Source: Sorangium cellulosum
Lineage (GTDB): Bacteria > Myxococcota_A > Polyangia > Polyangiales > Polyangiaceae
NCBI RefSeq assembly: GCF_002950945.1
Contig: NZ_CP012673.1
Coordinates: 2,914,001 to 2,978,000, forward strand
Direction of reading: 5' to 3'
DNA length: 64,000 nt
Shown one piece after another: positions 25,556 through 33,012 of the stretch. Under the pieces are notes generated by a model. It had not been told where the DNA came from. It did no database searches and saw only the letters and a list, made by a program, of their open reading frames with translations. A program made the translations under genes and the position numbers. The stretch's first letter is position 1. Each line of letters starts with the position of its first letter.

Positions 25556-26290
25556 TCAGGTCAGCTTGGCCTTGGACCGCCGGCGTTCGCCGCGCGAGGC
25601 GACCGCCGGAGGCTCGACGGGCGCTTGCCGCGCGCTGTGCGGCGCCGCTTCCGTGACCGCCCGGTCAGCGACGGCGCGCGCTTCCGGGGCGAGCAGCCCC
25701 TGCGTGACGAGCTGGAGCACCTGCGCGCACCAGGCGGGGATGTCCGGCCGGGAAGGCGCGTCGATCAGCTTGCGCACCAGGCGATCGAACGCGCCGGAGA
25801 TGAGCGCGGCGATGACGCAGGGGTCGAGATCGCTCCGGTAGAGGCCGATGTCCGTGGCATAGCGGATGGTGCTCTCCACCTGGCGCTCGACGCGCTGGGC
25901 GAACTCGTCGATGAGGTAGGCGTACGGGGCTCCGCCGCCGCCCGCCTGCATCATCTTGAGCAGCGCCCGGTTCTGCCAGCAGAACTCGAGCACCTCGATG
26001 TCGTGGGCGTGGACCCGCTTGAAGTACTCGTTCAGCGAGCCCTGCTCGCCCTCCTCCATGAGCATGGGCGGCGGCTCCACGCACCCCGCGAGCCGCGCCA
26101 CGAAGGTCTCGACGATCTGCTTGAAGCAGTCGTCCTTGCTCTGGAAATGCAGGTAGAACGCGCCCTTCGAGACGCCGGCCCGCTCGGTGATGTCCTCGAC
26201 CCGCGCGGCGGCGAGCCCGCGCTCGGTGAAGATCGCCTCGGCGGCGCGGAGCAACTCGATCCTGGCGCGGCGATCGGCGAGGCGGGGCAT
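25556..26290 (-). CDS. TetR/AcrR-family transcriptional regulator
   Basis: A 244-residue regulator starting MPRLADRRARIELLRAAEAI at 26290. The helix-turn-helix is AARVEDITERAGVSKGAFYLHFQSKDDCF, a textbook TetR recognition helix, followed by a ligand domain of about 190 residues with a short basic tail. The start is fixed by domain homology; longer in-frame extensions cross the operator. A near-palindrome TGACTGGTCGGTCA lies only 2 bases upstream of the start codon, so strong autorepression is likely. The divergent neighbour, 146 bases away, is the UdgX-type glycosylase gene, which might be a second target. Confidence 0.9.
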   Translation of the reverse strand: MPRLADRRARIELLRAAEAIFTERGLAAARVEDITERAGVSKGAFYLHFQSKDDCFKQIVETFVARLAGCVEPPPMLMEEGEQGSLNEYFKRVHAHDIEVLEFCWQNRALLKMMQAGGGGAPYAYLIDEFAQRVERQVESTIRYATDIGLYRSDLDPCVIAALISGAFDRLVRKLIDAPSRPDIPAWCAQVLQLVTQGLLAPEARAVADRAVTEAAPHSARQAPVEPPAVASRGERRRSKAKLT

Positions 26291-26292
26291 TC

Positions 26293-26306
26293 TGACTGGT
26301 CGGTCA
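26293..26306. promoter_or_regulatory. TetR-type operator
   Basis: TGACTGGTCGGTCA is an imperfect inverted repeat with perfect outer TGAC/GTCA arms, immediately upstream of the TetR start codon. TGAC...GTCA half-sites of this spacing are common for TetR-family regulators. Binding here would cover the ribosome site or the start point of transcription. Confidence 0.6.
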
Positions 26307-26436
26307 AGTTGGAGGGAGGGAGGCACTATGGGAATGCGACCTGGGGCAGTCAAGGCGGCTGGGCTCGCGGCGCGCGCGACGCGCCGCGTCCGCGCGTCGT
26401 CGAATCGGGTGGCACGAGCGGTGCTCGGAAGGAACC

Positions 26437-27105
26437 ATGGCGCACGTGGCAAGACGAACTGCAGCAGGACGCGACCCCGGCGCCGGCGCGGAGACGGCGG
26501 CGCCACTTGTCCCGAGCCAGCCCACCCTGCCGAGCCTGCGCGAGGCAGCCGCGGGCTGCCGGGCGTGCCCGCTCTGGGAGCGGGGAACGCAGACGGTGTT
26601 CGGCGTGGGCGCGGCGCGGTCCGATGTGCTGCTCCTCGGAGAGCAGCCGGGCGACATGGAGGATCGGGCGGGCAAGCCGTTCGTGGGCCCGGCGGGGCAG
26701 CTGCTCGATCGCGCGCTCGAGGCCGCGGGCATCGATCGGAGCCGCGCGTACGTGACCAACGTGGTCAAGCACTTCAAGTGGGAGCCGCGCGGCAAACGCC
26801 GCATCCACCAGAAGCCCGACGCGCGCGAGATCCGCGCCTGCCTCCCCTGGCTCGAGGCGGAGATCGCGGTCGTGCGGCCGGAGATCGTCGTGTGCCTCGG
26901 CGCGACGGCGGCGCAGGCGCTCTTCGGCAGCGCGTTCCGGGTCACGCGCGAGCGCGGCCGCGTCGTCGCGTCGCCGCTCGCGCCGCGCGCGCTGGCGACC
27001 GTGCACCCGGCGTCGATCCTCCGCATCCCGGACCAGACCCAGCGACAGGCCGAGCTCTCCCGCTTCATCGAGGATCTCTCGGCGGCGGCGCGGCTGCTCG
27101 GCTGA
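26437..27105 (+). CDS. udgX: UdgX-type uracil-DNA glycosylase
   Basis: A 222-residue Fe-S uracil-DNA glycosylase of the family 4-like UdgX group. Motif A is GEQPGD (residues 69-73 for GEQPG), followed by EDRAGKPFVGPAG; motif B is VHPASIL (His190). Four cysteines, Cys41, Cys44, Cys135 and Cys153, can ligate the 4Fe-4S cluster. The insert KRRIH at 120-124 is the UdgX hallmark: in the mycobacterial enzyme its His forms a covalent bond to the sugar after uracil removal, so the protein stays crosslinked to DNA. ATG at 26437 has an AAGGA ribosome site 6 bases upstream. Divergent from a TetR gene. Confidence 0.92.
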   Translation: MAHVARRTAAGRDPGAGAETAAPLVPSQPTLPSLREAAAGCRACPLWERGTQTVFGVGAARSDVLLLGEQPGDMEDRAGKPFVGPAGQLLDRALEAAGIDRSRAYVTNVVKHFKWEPRGKRRIHQKPDAREIRACLPWLEAEIAVVRPEIVVCLGATAAQALFGSAFRVTRERGRVVASPLAPRALATVHPASILRIPDQTQRQAELSRFIEDLSAAARLLG

Positions 27106-27170
27106 CGCGCCGCCGCCGCGCGCTCCGCCTGCTCGCGGGGCGCACGTGCGATGGAGTAGGATTCGCCCCG

Positions 27171-29165
27171 ATGACCACAAGCCCACAACCGGCTCCGGGC
27201 GCAGAGCCTCCGGCGCCGTCGCCCCCGGCCGAGGGCGCCCGCGGCGCGAAGGACGCTCACGGCGCGAAGGACGCTCACGGCGCGAAGGACGCTCACGGCA
27301 CGAAGAAGATGTGGCCGCTGATGCTCGCGGCGCTCGGGGTCGTCTACGGCGACATCGGGACGAGCCCTCTCTACGCGATGAAGGAGTGCTTCAGCCCCGC
27401 CAGCCCGCACCACGTCGCCCCGACGCCCGAGAACGTGCTCGGCGTGCTCTCGCTGATGTTCTGGTCGCTGATGATGGTGGTGACCGTCAAGTACGTGACG
27501 TTCATCACGCGGGCCGACAACGAGGGGGCGGGCGGCATCCTCGCGCTCCTCGCGCTCGTCCCGAGCAGCGATCGCAAGGGCGACGGCCGCGGCCTCCTGG
27601 TGCTGCTCGTCCTCTTCGGCGCCGCGCTCCTCTACGGGGACGGCGTGATCACGCCCGCGATCTCGGTGCTGTCGGCCGTGGAGGGCCTCGAGGTCGCGAC
27701 GTCGACGCTGAAGCCCGCCGTCGTGCCGATCACCTGCGCCGTGCTGCTCGCCGTGTTCCTCGTGCAGAAGCGCGGCACGGCCGGCGTCGGGACGATCTTC
27801 GGCCCGGTGACGCTCGTGTGGTTCCTCGCGCTCACGCTGCTCGGTGCCAAGGAGATCCTCCACAGCCCCGGCGTGCTCCGGGCCGTCTCACCGACGTACG
27901 CGGTGAGCTTCTTCGCCCACAACGAACTGCACGGCTTCCTGATCCTCGGCGCGGTCGTCCTGTGCATCACCGGCGGCGAGGCGCTCTACGCCGACATGGG
28001 GCACTTCGGCCGCAGGCCGATCAAGTACACCTGGTACACGATCGTCTGGCCGGGGCTGCTCATCAACTATTTCGGCCAGGGGGCCAAGCTCCTCGAGGAT
28101 CCGGCCACCGCCGCGGCGAACCCGTTTTATGCGCTGGTCCCGTCGTGGGCGCTCTACCCCACCGTGGCGATCGCGACCGCGGCGACGGTCGTGGCCTCCC
28201 AGGCGCTCATCTCCGGGGCCTTCTCGCTGACGCAGCAGGCGGTGCAGCTCGGGTATTTCCCGCGCGTCACGGTGGTCCACACCTCCAAGGACGAGGCGGG
28301 TCAGATCTACGTCCCCGAGGTGAACAGCGGGCTGCTGATCTCGTGCCTCGTGCTGGTGCTCACCTTCCAGAACTCGAGCGCGCTCGCGGCCGCGTACGGC
28401 ATCGCGGTCACCGGGACGATGGGGATCACGACGGTCGTTTACTGCGTGGTCACCCGGAGGACGTGGGGGTGGCCGGCCTGGAAGTCGCTCCCCCTGGCCG
28501 GGCTCTTCCTGGTGATCGACCTCGCGTTCTTCGCGGCGAACAGCGCCAAGTTCTTCCACGGCGGCTGGGTGCCGATCGTGATGGGCGCGGCGACCTTCAC
28601 CGTGATGACGACCTGGAAGACCGGGCGCAAGCACCTCGCGGCGGCGATCAAGTCGGCGATCCTGCCGCTCGACATGTTCCTCGAGGACGTGCGGCGCATG
28701 AAGCCGCACCGGGTGCGCGGGACGGCGGTCTTCATGGCCTCGAACCCGGAGGGCACGCCGCCGATCCTGCTGCACCACGTGAAGCACAACCAGGTGCTGC
28801 ACGAGCAGGTGGTGCTGCTCTCGATCCAGGTGCTGAACGTGCCGGAGGTGCCGGCGGACCGACGCACGACGGTGATCCCGCGGGGCGAGGGGATCTACCA
28901 GGTGACGGCGTGTTACGGCTTCATGCAGACGCCGAACGCCCCGTCGGTGCTCGAGGGGTGCAAGCGGCACGGCCTCACCATCGATCTCGCGAGGACCAGC
29001 TACTACCTCGGCAGGGAGACGCTGCTGACGACCGGGAGCTCGAAGATGTCCCGGTGGCGCAAGGCGCTGTTCGCGTTCATCTCCCGGAACGCGCGGCCGG
29101 CGACGGCGTACTTCGGGCTGCCGCCGAACCGGGTGGTCGAGCTCGGCATGCAGGTGAATTTCTAG
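27171..29165 (+). CDS. kup: KUP-family potassium uptake protein
   Basis: A 664-residue proton-coupled potassium importer of the inner membrane. An N-terminal Ala/Lys/His-rich cytoplasmic stretch of about 45 residues includes three GAKDAH repeats. The transport domain of about 12 hydrophobic segments then opens with ALGVVYGDIGTSPLYA, the KUP signature, and continues with YGDGVITPAISVLSAVEGL and the ITGGEALYADMGHFG block that follows. A soluble C-terminal domain closes the protein (SYYLGRETLL is conserved in Kup). Length is close to the E. coli protein. It follows udgX after 65 bases and could be cotranscribed. Confidence 0.95.
   Translation: MTTSPQPAPGAEPPAPSPPAEGARGAKDAHGAKDAHGAKDAHGTKKMWPLMLAALGVVYGDIGTSPLYAMKECFSPASPHHVAPTPENVLGVLSLMFWSLMMVVTVKYVTFITRADNEGAGGILALLALVPSSDRKGDGRGLLVLLVLFGAALLYGDGVITPAISVLSAVEGLEVATSTLKPAVVPITCAVLLAVFLVQKRGTAGVGTIFGPVTLVWFLALTLLGAKEILHSPGVLRAVSPTYAVSFFAHNELHGFLILGAVVLCITGGEALYADMGHFGRRPIKYTWYTIVWPGLLINYFGQGAKLLEDPATAAANPFYALVPSWALYPTVAIATAATVVASQALISGAFSLTQQAVQLGYFPRVTVVHTSKDEAGQIYVPEVNSGLLISCLVLVLTFQNSSALAAAYGIAVTGTMGITTVVYCVVTRRTWGWPAWKSLPLAGLFLVIDLAFFAANSAKFFHGGWVPIVMGAATFTVMTTWKTGRKHLAAAIKSAILPLDMFLEDVRRMKPHRVRGTAVFMASNPEGTPPILLHHVKHNQVLHEQVVLLSIQVLNVPEVPADRRTTVIPRGEGIYQVTACYGFMQTPNAPSVLEGCKRHGLTIDLARTSYYLGRETLLTTGSSKMSRWRKALFAFISRNARPATAYFGLPPNRVVELGMQVNF
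27243..27296 (+). repeat. three identical 18-base tandem repeats in kup
   Basis: Three exact consecutive copies of an 18-base unit (GGCGCGAAGGACGCTCAC) encode GAKDAH repeats in the cytoplasmic N-terminus of Kup; a fourth, diverged copy begins at 27297. Exact identity suggests recent expansion and likely length variation between strains. Confidence 0.9.
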
Positions 29166-29186
29166 TCCGACGGTGGAGGCGCTCGG

Positions 29187-30474
29187 TCAGGGCCCGGTGT
29201 AGCGGGCGCGCGGCCGCAGCAGGTATCCGGCCTCGCGCTGCTCGAACGCGTGGGCGATCCACCCCGCGGCGCGCCCCACCGCGAACAGCGCCGCCGCCGA
29301 GCCGGCCGGCAGCCCGAGCGCAGCCGAGATCGCGACGAGGCCGAGGTCGAGCGACGGCGGATCGAGGCCAGCGTCGCGCAGCGCGTCGACGAGCGCGAGC
29401 ACCGTGCGCAGCGCCGCGCTCTGCGGCGCGAGCGCGCGGGCCGTGTCGAGCAGCGCCTGCGCGCGCGGATCGCCGTCCGGGTAGAGCCGGTGCCCGACGC
29501 CGACGATCGGCTCGCCGCGGCGCAGGCGCTCGTGGACCGCGGCGGCGGCGCGCTCGGGCCGGCCCGCCTCGGCGATCATCGCCTCCACGCGCTCGGTGAC
29601 GCCGCCGTGCCTCGGGCCGGAGAGCGCGGCGATCCCCGCGCTGACGCAGGCGTAGAGGTCGGCCCCGGTGGAGGCGGCCACCCGGACCGCGAACGCGGAG
29701 GCGTTCAGCTCGTGATCCGCCGAGATCAGGAGCGCCCGGTTCACGGCGCGCTCGGCCTTCTTCGTGGGGTTCGCGCCGAGGGCGATCAGCACGCGCCGCG
29801 GCGTGCCCTCGGCCTCGAGCGCGGCGGCGGCGGCGCGCGCGTCCCGCCCCAGGCCGACGAGCGCCGCCATCGAGCGCACCAGCGCCCGCGCGCGCGCGCT
29901 CCGCGTCGCTCGTGGGGATGCGCCCGTCGATCGAGGGGGCGCCCACGTGGCGGGTCGCGTCGTGCGCGCCGAGCGCGGGCACCGCGAGCGCGAGCGCGGC
30001 GAGCGGCGGCGCGCCCGCGGGCAGGAGCGCCGCGATCTTCGCGGGGCGCAGGCCGAGCCGAGCTGGCCGCGCCGGCGGCGCGCCGCCCTCGGGCAGCTCC
30101 CCGGTCCACAGGAGCTCGGCGACCGCGTCGAAGGGCACGTCGTCGAGCGCCAGCGCGACCGCCTCCTTGCCCCGGTACACGGGCCCGCGCGGCCCGATCG
30201 CGGTGAGCGCCGACTCGAGCACCGGCTCGCCCCACCGGAGCGCCTCGGCCGCGACCGGGCCGTGTCCCGCGCGCGCGTCGTGCCGCGCCTTGAGCCGCTC
30301 GATGTCCGCCCGGAGGTAGAGCCGCGCGCGCCCGCGCCCGCCCGGCACGCCCCGGAGCACGCCCCGGCTCGCGTACGCATAGAGCGTCTCCCGCTTCACG
30401 CCGAGCAGCGCCGCCGCCTCGGCGCCGGTCACGTACGCCGAGGGGCGCTGCTCCGAGCCAGGTAGATCAACCAT
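29187..30474 (-). pseudogene. citrate synthase-family protein with N-terminal helix-turn-helix, frameshifted
   Basis: Two overlapping frames together encode one protein. From ATG 30474 the first frame gives an excisionase/MerR-like DNA-binding domain (YVTGAEAAALLGVKRETLYAY) and the start of a citrate synthase (GPRGPVYRGKEAVALALDDV). At the CG repeat near 29885-29900 the reading must move by one base; the second frame then supplies the catalytic part: HELNASAFAVR, GPRHGG, GVGHRLYPDGDP and AVGRAAGWIAHAFEQ, ending at 29187. Removing one base restores a 428-residue protein. Either a true frameshift mutation or a sequencing slip in the run. Divergent from an intact citrate synthase paralogue. Confidence 0.8.
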
Positions 30475-30685
30475 GATCGTGCATCGACCTTAGATCAACC
30501 ACGCCGGTCGATCCATCGGGGTGCGGGCCGCGCACCCCCGGGAGAGCCCTGGGTTCCGGGCGTCGAGCCGCGTCGAGCAGCGGTGAGGGGCGCCGGGGAC
30601 CCAGCGCCGGGCCCCGCCCGGGCGGCGTTCGTCGATGCACCGTCGAGGTCGTGCATGGTTGATTGTACAATCAACATTGATCAAC
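30463..30685. promoter_or_regulatory. operator cluster between the two citrate synthase-like genes
   Basis: TAGATCAACCA occurs twice in the same orientation, at 30463-30473 (covering the start codon of the helix-turn-helix gene) and 30491-30501. Its complement TGGTTGAT recurs at 30656-30663, inside a perfect 18-base palindrome GTTGATTGTACAATCAAC (30658-30675), followed by TTGATCAA at 30677-30684. A shared ATCAA/TTGAT half-site at both ends of an otherwise GC-rich spacer points to a dimeric regulator, most simply the helix-turn-helix domain of the citrate synthase-like protein itself. Confidence 0.7.
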
Positions 30686-30728
30686 GTGACATCAGGCCCA
30701 ATCCTACGCTCCAGCGGAGGTGGTTCGG

Positions 30729-31895
30729 ATGAGGGACACGGCGGCGCCGCTCGCGAGCGGCCTGGAAGGTGTGGTGGTGGCGGAGACGCGGCTGTCGGAG
30801 GTGGACGGGGAGCGGGGGAGGCTCACCCTCGCGGGCCACGACGTCGAGGAGCTCGCCGGCGAGGGCGGGGCGACGTTCGAGGACGTGTGCGGGCTGCTCT
30901 GGGGCGGCGCGCTGCCCGCGGCGGCGGAGCGGGAGGCGCTCCGGGCGGCGATCGCCGAGGGGCGGGCGCGGGCGTTCGCGCTCCTCGGGCGGCTCGGGGA
31001 CGCGCTCGAGGCGCCGGACGGCATGGACGCGCTCCGCGCCGCGGTCGCGCACCTCGGGAGCGACGCCCCGCCGGCGGCGATCGCGGGGGCGGTCGCGACG
31101 TTCGCGGCGGCGTGGGCGCGTCGCCGGGCGGGCGAGGCGCCGGTCGCGCCGGATCCGGCGCTCCGGCACGCGGCGGACACCCTGCGGATGGTGCAGGGCG
31201 CGGCGGCGAGCGAGGCCGAGGCGCGCGCGCTCGACACCTACCTCGTGACGGTCTCGGATCACGGCATGAACGCGTCGACCTTCGCGGCGCGCGTCGTGAC
31301 CTCGACCGGCTCTGACGCGATCTCGGCGGTGGTCGCGGCGATCGGCGCGCTCAAGGGGCCGCTCCACGGCGGCGCGCCGGGGCCGGTCCTCGACATGCTG
31401 GACGTCATCGGCGCAGAGGCGGGCGGCGCGGAGGCGGGCGAACGTGCCGCAGCGGTCGCGGGCTGCGCCGAGCGCTGGATCCAGGCGGAGCTCGCGGCGG
31501 GCCGGCGGATCATGGGGATGGGGCACCGGATCTACCGGGTACGGGATCCGCGGGCGGCGGTGCTCGAGCGGGCGATCGAGCGGCTCGGCAGGACGGCTGG
31601 CGGCGCGCAGGGCGCCCGGCTCGCGCTGGCGCGCGCGGTCGAGCGCGCGGCGGAGGCGGCGCTCCGCGCGCGGCACCCGGAGCGACCGCTGCGCGCGAAC
31701 GTCGAGTTCTACACGGCGGTGCTGCTCGACGCGCTCGGGCTGCCCCGCACGCTGTTCTCGCCGACGTTCGCGGCGGGCCGGGTCGCCGGGTGGTGCGCGC
31801 ACATCGACGAGCAACGGCGCGTGGGGCGGCTGATCCGGCCGAGCTCCCGCTACATCGGGGGCGTCCCCCGGACGGCGGCAGCGGCGCTGAGCTGA
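30729..31895 (+). CDS. citrate synthase-family protein
   Basis: A 388-residue intact member of the citrate/2-methylcitrate synthase family, condensing acetyl- or propionyl-CoA with oxaloacetate or a related keto acid. Visible are VSDHGMNASTFAARV (first catalytic His region), GALKGPLHGG, GMGHRIYRVRDPRA (second His) and NVEFYTAVLLDAL, where classical enzymes have NVDF; the Glu form is familiar in bacterial paralogues. ATG at 30729 has GGAGG 8 bases upstream. It lacks the helix-turn-helix domain of its divergent neighbour. Palindromic sites upstream suggest joint control. Which CoA ester is used cannot be told. Confidence 0.88.
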   Translation: MRDTAAPLASGLEGVVVAETRLSEVDGERGRLTLAGHDVEELAGEGGATFEDVCGLLWGGALPAAAEREALRAAIAEGRARAFALLGRLGDALEAPDGMDALRAAVAHLGSDAPPAAIAGAVATFAAAWARRRAGEAPVAPDPALRHAADTLRMVQGAAASEAEARALDTYLVTVSDHGMNASTFAARVVTSTGSDAISAVVAAIGALKGPLHGGAPGPVLDMLDVIGAEAGGAEAGERAAAVAGCAERWIQAELAAGRRIMGMGHRIYRVRDPRAAVLERAIERLGRTAGGAQGARLALARAVERAAEAALRARHPERPLRANVEFYTAVLLDALGLPRTLFSPTFAAGRVAGWCAHIDEQRRVGRLIRPSSRYIGGVPRTAAAALS

Positions 31896-32197
31896 ACAGC
31901 AGGATGCGCTGAGCAGCAGGATACGTAATCCAAATCACGTATCAGGCGGCTGTCCCGGGGGCCATGGCGCTCCTGGGAACGGCAATGACCTACCCCGAAA
32001 CGCCGCGCCTACCGGGTACCACCGGCGGTGCTATTCCCGTTAGCTGGTGCCCGTTCTCGCTGTCCTCGCCGCAAATTCGCCGGACAGGGCCGTTCCACTT
32101 AAAAGGAAGGGCAAAGGAGAACGCAGCGCGCGCGGGTAGGACGTTGTTCGTCCGGCAAAGTTGGCAGCTTCGCGGGGGTACTGTTACTATGTTCAGT
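31896..32197. other. intergenic region before the SOS mutagenesis operon
   Basis: A 302-base spacer with a lower GC level. TTGGCA at 32161-32166 and TTACTA at 32184-32189 are 17 bases apart and could form the imuA promoter, with the LexA-like box on top of the -10. A short inverted repeat GGACG-TTGTT-CGTCC is at 32139-32153. No small gene is evident. Confidence 0.5.
32181..32196 (+). promoter_or_regulatory. LexA-like SOS box
   Basis: CTGTTACTATGTTCAG closely resembles the myxobacterial LexA box as I recall it from Myxococcus xanthus (CT-N8-GTTCAG class, right half GTTCAG exact). It directly precedes imuA-imuB-dnaE2, a cassette that is LexA-controlled in many bacteria. It overlaps a possible ATG at 32189, which favours initiation at the next ATG, 32198, perhaps on a leaderless message. 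Confidence 0.7.
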
Positions 32198-33004
32198 ATG
32201 TCGCCCGTCGCTCTTGCCGCTCCTCTCGCCCGGGACCTCCTGCGCCATACCCTTCCCGAGTTCGAAGCCCGCGCCAAGACGCTCCCGCTCAGTATCCAGG
32301 AAATCAACGACGCGCTTCCGGAAGGGGGGCTGCCGCGGGGTGGGGTGGTGGAGCTCGCCGCGCCGCGGGGGCTGGGGCGTTCCACCTCGATCGCCCTCTC
32401 CGCCTGCGCGGCGGCGCAGGCCGAGGCCCGGCTGCGCGGGACGAGCACGACCGCGGGGGCGTGGTGCGCGTGGATCGACCCGAGCGGCTCGCTCTTCGCG
32501 CCGGCGGTCGCGCGCGCGGGGGTCGACCTGAGCCGGCTGCTCGTCGTGCGGCCCCCCCTGGAGACGCTCGCGAAGGTCGCGGTCCGGGTGGCGACGAGCC
32601 GGGCGTTCTCGGTGGTCGTGATCGACGCGGCCGGGGTCCCGGGCGCCTTCGGCCAGGGCGCGGGCAAGGGGGAGCGGAGCTCGCCTGCGGCGGGGCGCCG
32701 CGAGGAAGACCTGGCGCGCTGGGTCAACGTGGTGCGCAAGCTCGCCCTGGCGACCGAGGGGAGCGACGGGACGATCCTGCTGCTCACCGACCGCCAGGCG
32801 GCACGGCCGATGCCTCTGCCGGTGGCGATGAGACTGGAGCTCGAGCAGGTCGCCGAGGATCGGCTGACGGTGCGCGTCGCCAAGGATCGCCGGGGGCGCG
32901 TGACCTCGCCGACCACGGTGGTGCTGGGGGAGCGATCGAGGGCGGACTCCAGGGCGGAGCGGGCGGCGGGCAGCGAGCCGCGGCCGGCGCTGTCGCGGGC
33001 GTGA
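32198..33004 (+). CDS. imuA: ImuA-like SOS mutagenesis protein
   Basis: A 268-residue RecA/SulA-like protein. PLSIQEINDALPEGGLPRGG followed by VVELAAPRGLGRST is the ImuA form of the RecA N-terminal region, with a degenerate P-loop in which the Lys is Arg. LSRLLVVRPPLETLAKVAVR and VVVIDAAGVPG are the next RecA-like strands. ImuA proteins bridge the ImuB hub and DnaE2 and are induced by DNA damage. The ATG at 32198 (MSPVALAA) is preferred to 32189, which lies inside the LexA-like box. The stop overlaps a possible GTG start of imuB (33001), so the genes are coupled. Confidence 0.85.
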   Translation: MSPVALAAPLARDLLRHTLPEFEARAKTLPLSIQEINDALPEGGLPRGGVVELAAPRGLGRSTSIALSACAAAQAEARLRGTSTTAGAWCAWIDPSGSLFAPAVARAGVDLSRLLVVRPPLETLAKVAVRVATSRAFSVVVIDAAGVPGAFGQGAGKGERSSPAAGRREEDLARWVNVVRKLALATEGSDGTILLLTDRQAARPMPLPVAMRLELEQVAEDRLTVRVAKDRRGRVTSPTTVVLGERSRADSRAERAAGSEPRPALSRA

Positions 33005-33012
33005 GGGAGGGA

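Noticed and set aside
24869..25841. Two overlapping plus-strand frames in the gene-poor region
   Set aside because: No domain, poor codon pattern, and the second runs into the TetR gene on the other strand.
27243..27296. CRISPR-like or regulatory repeat
   Set aside because: In-frame 18-base repeats encode GAKDAH within the Kup N-terminus, so they are coding repeats.
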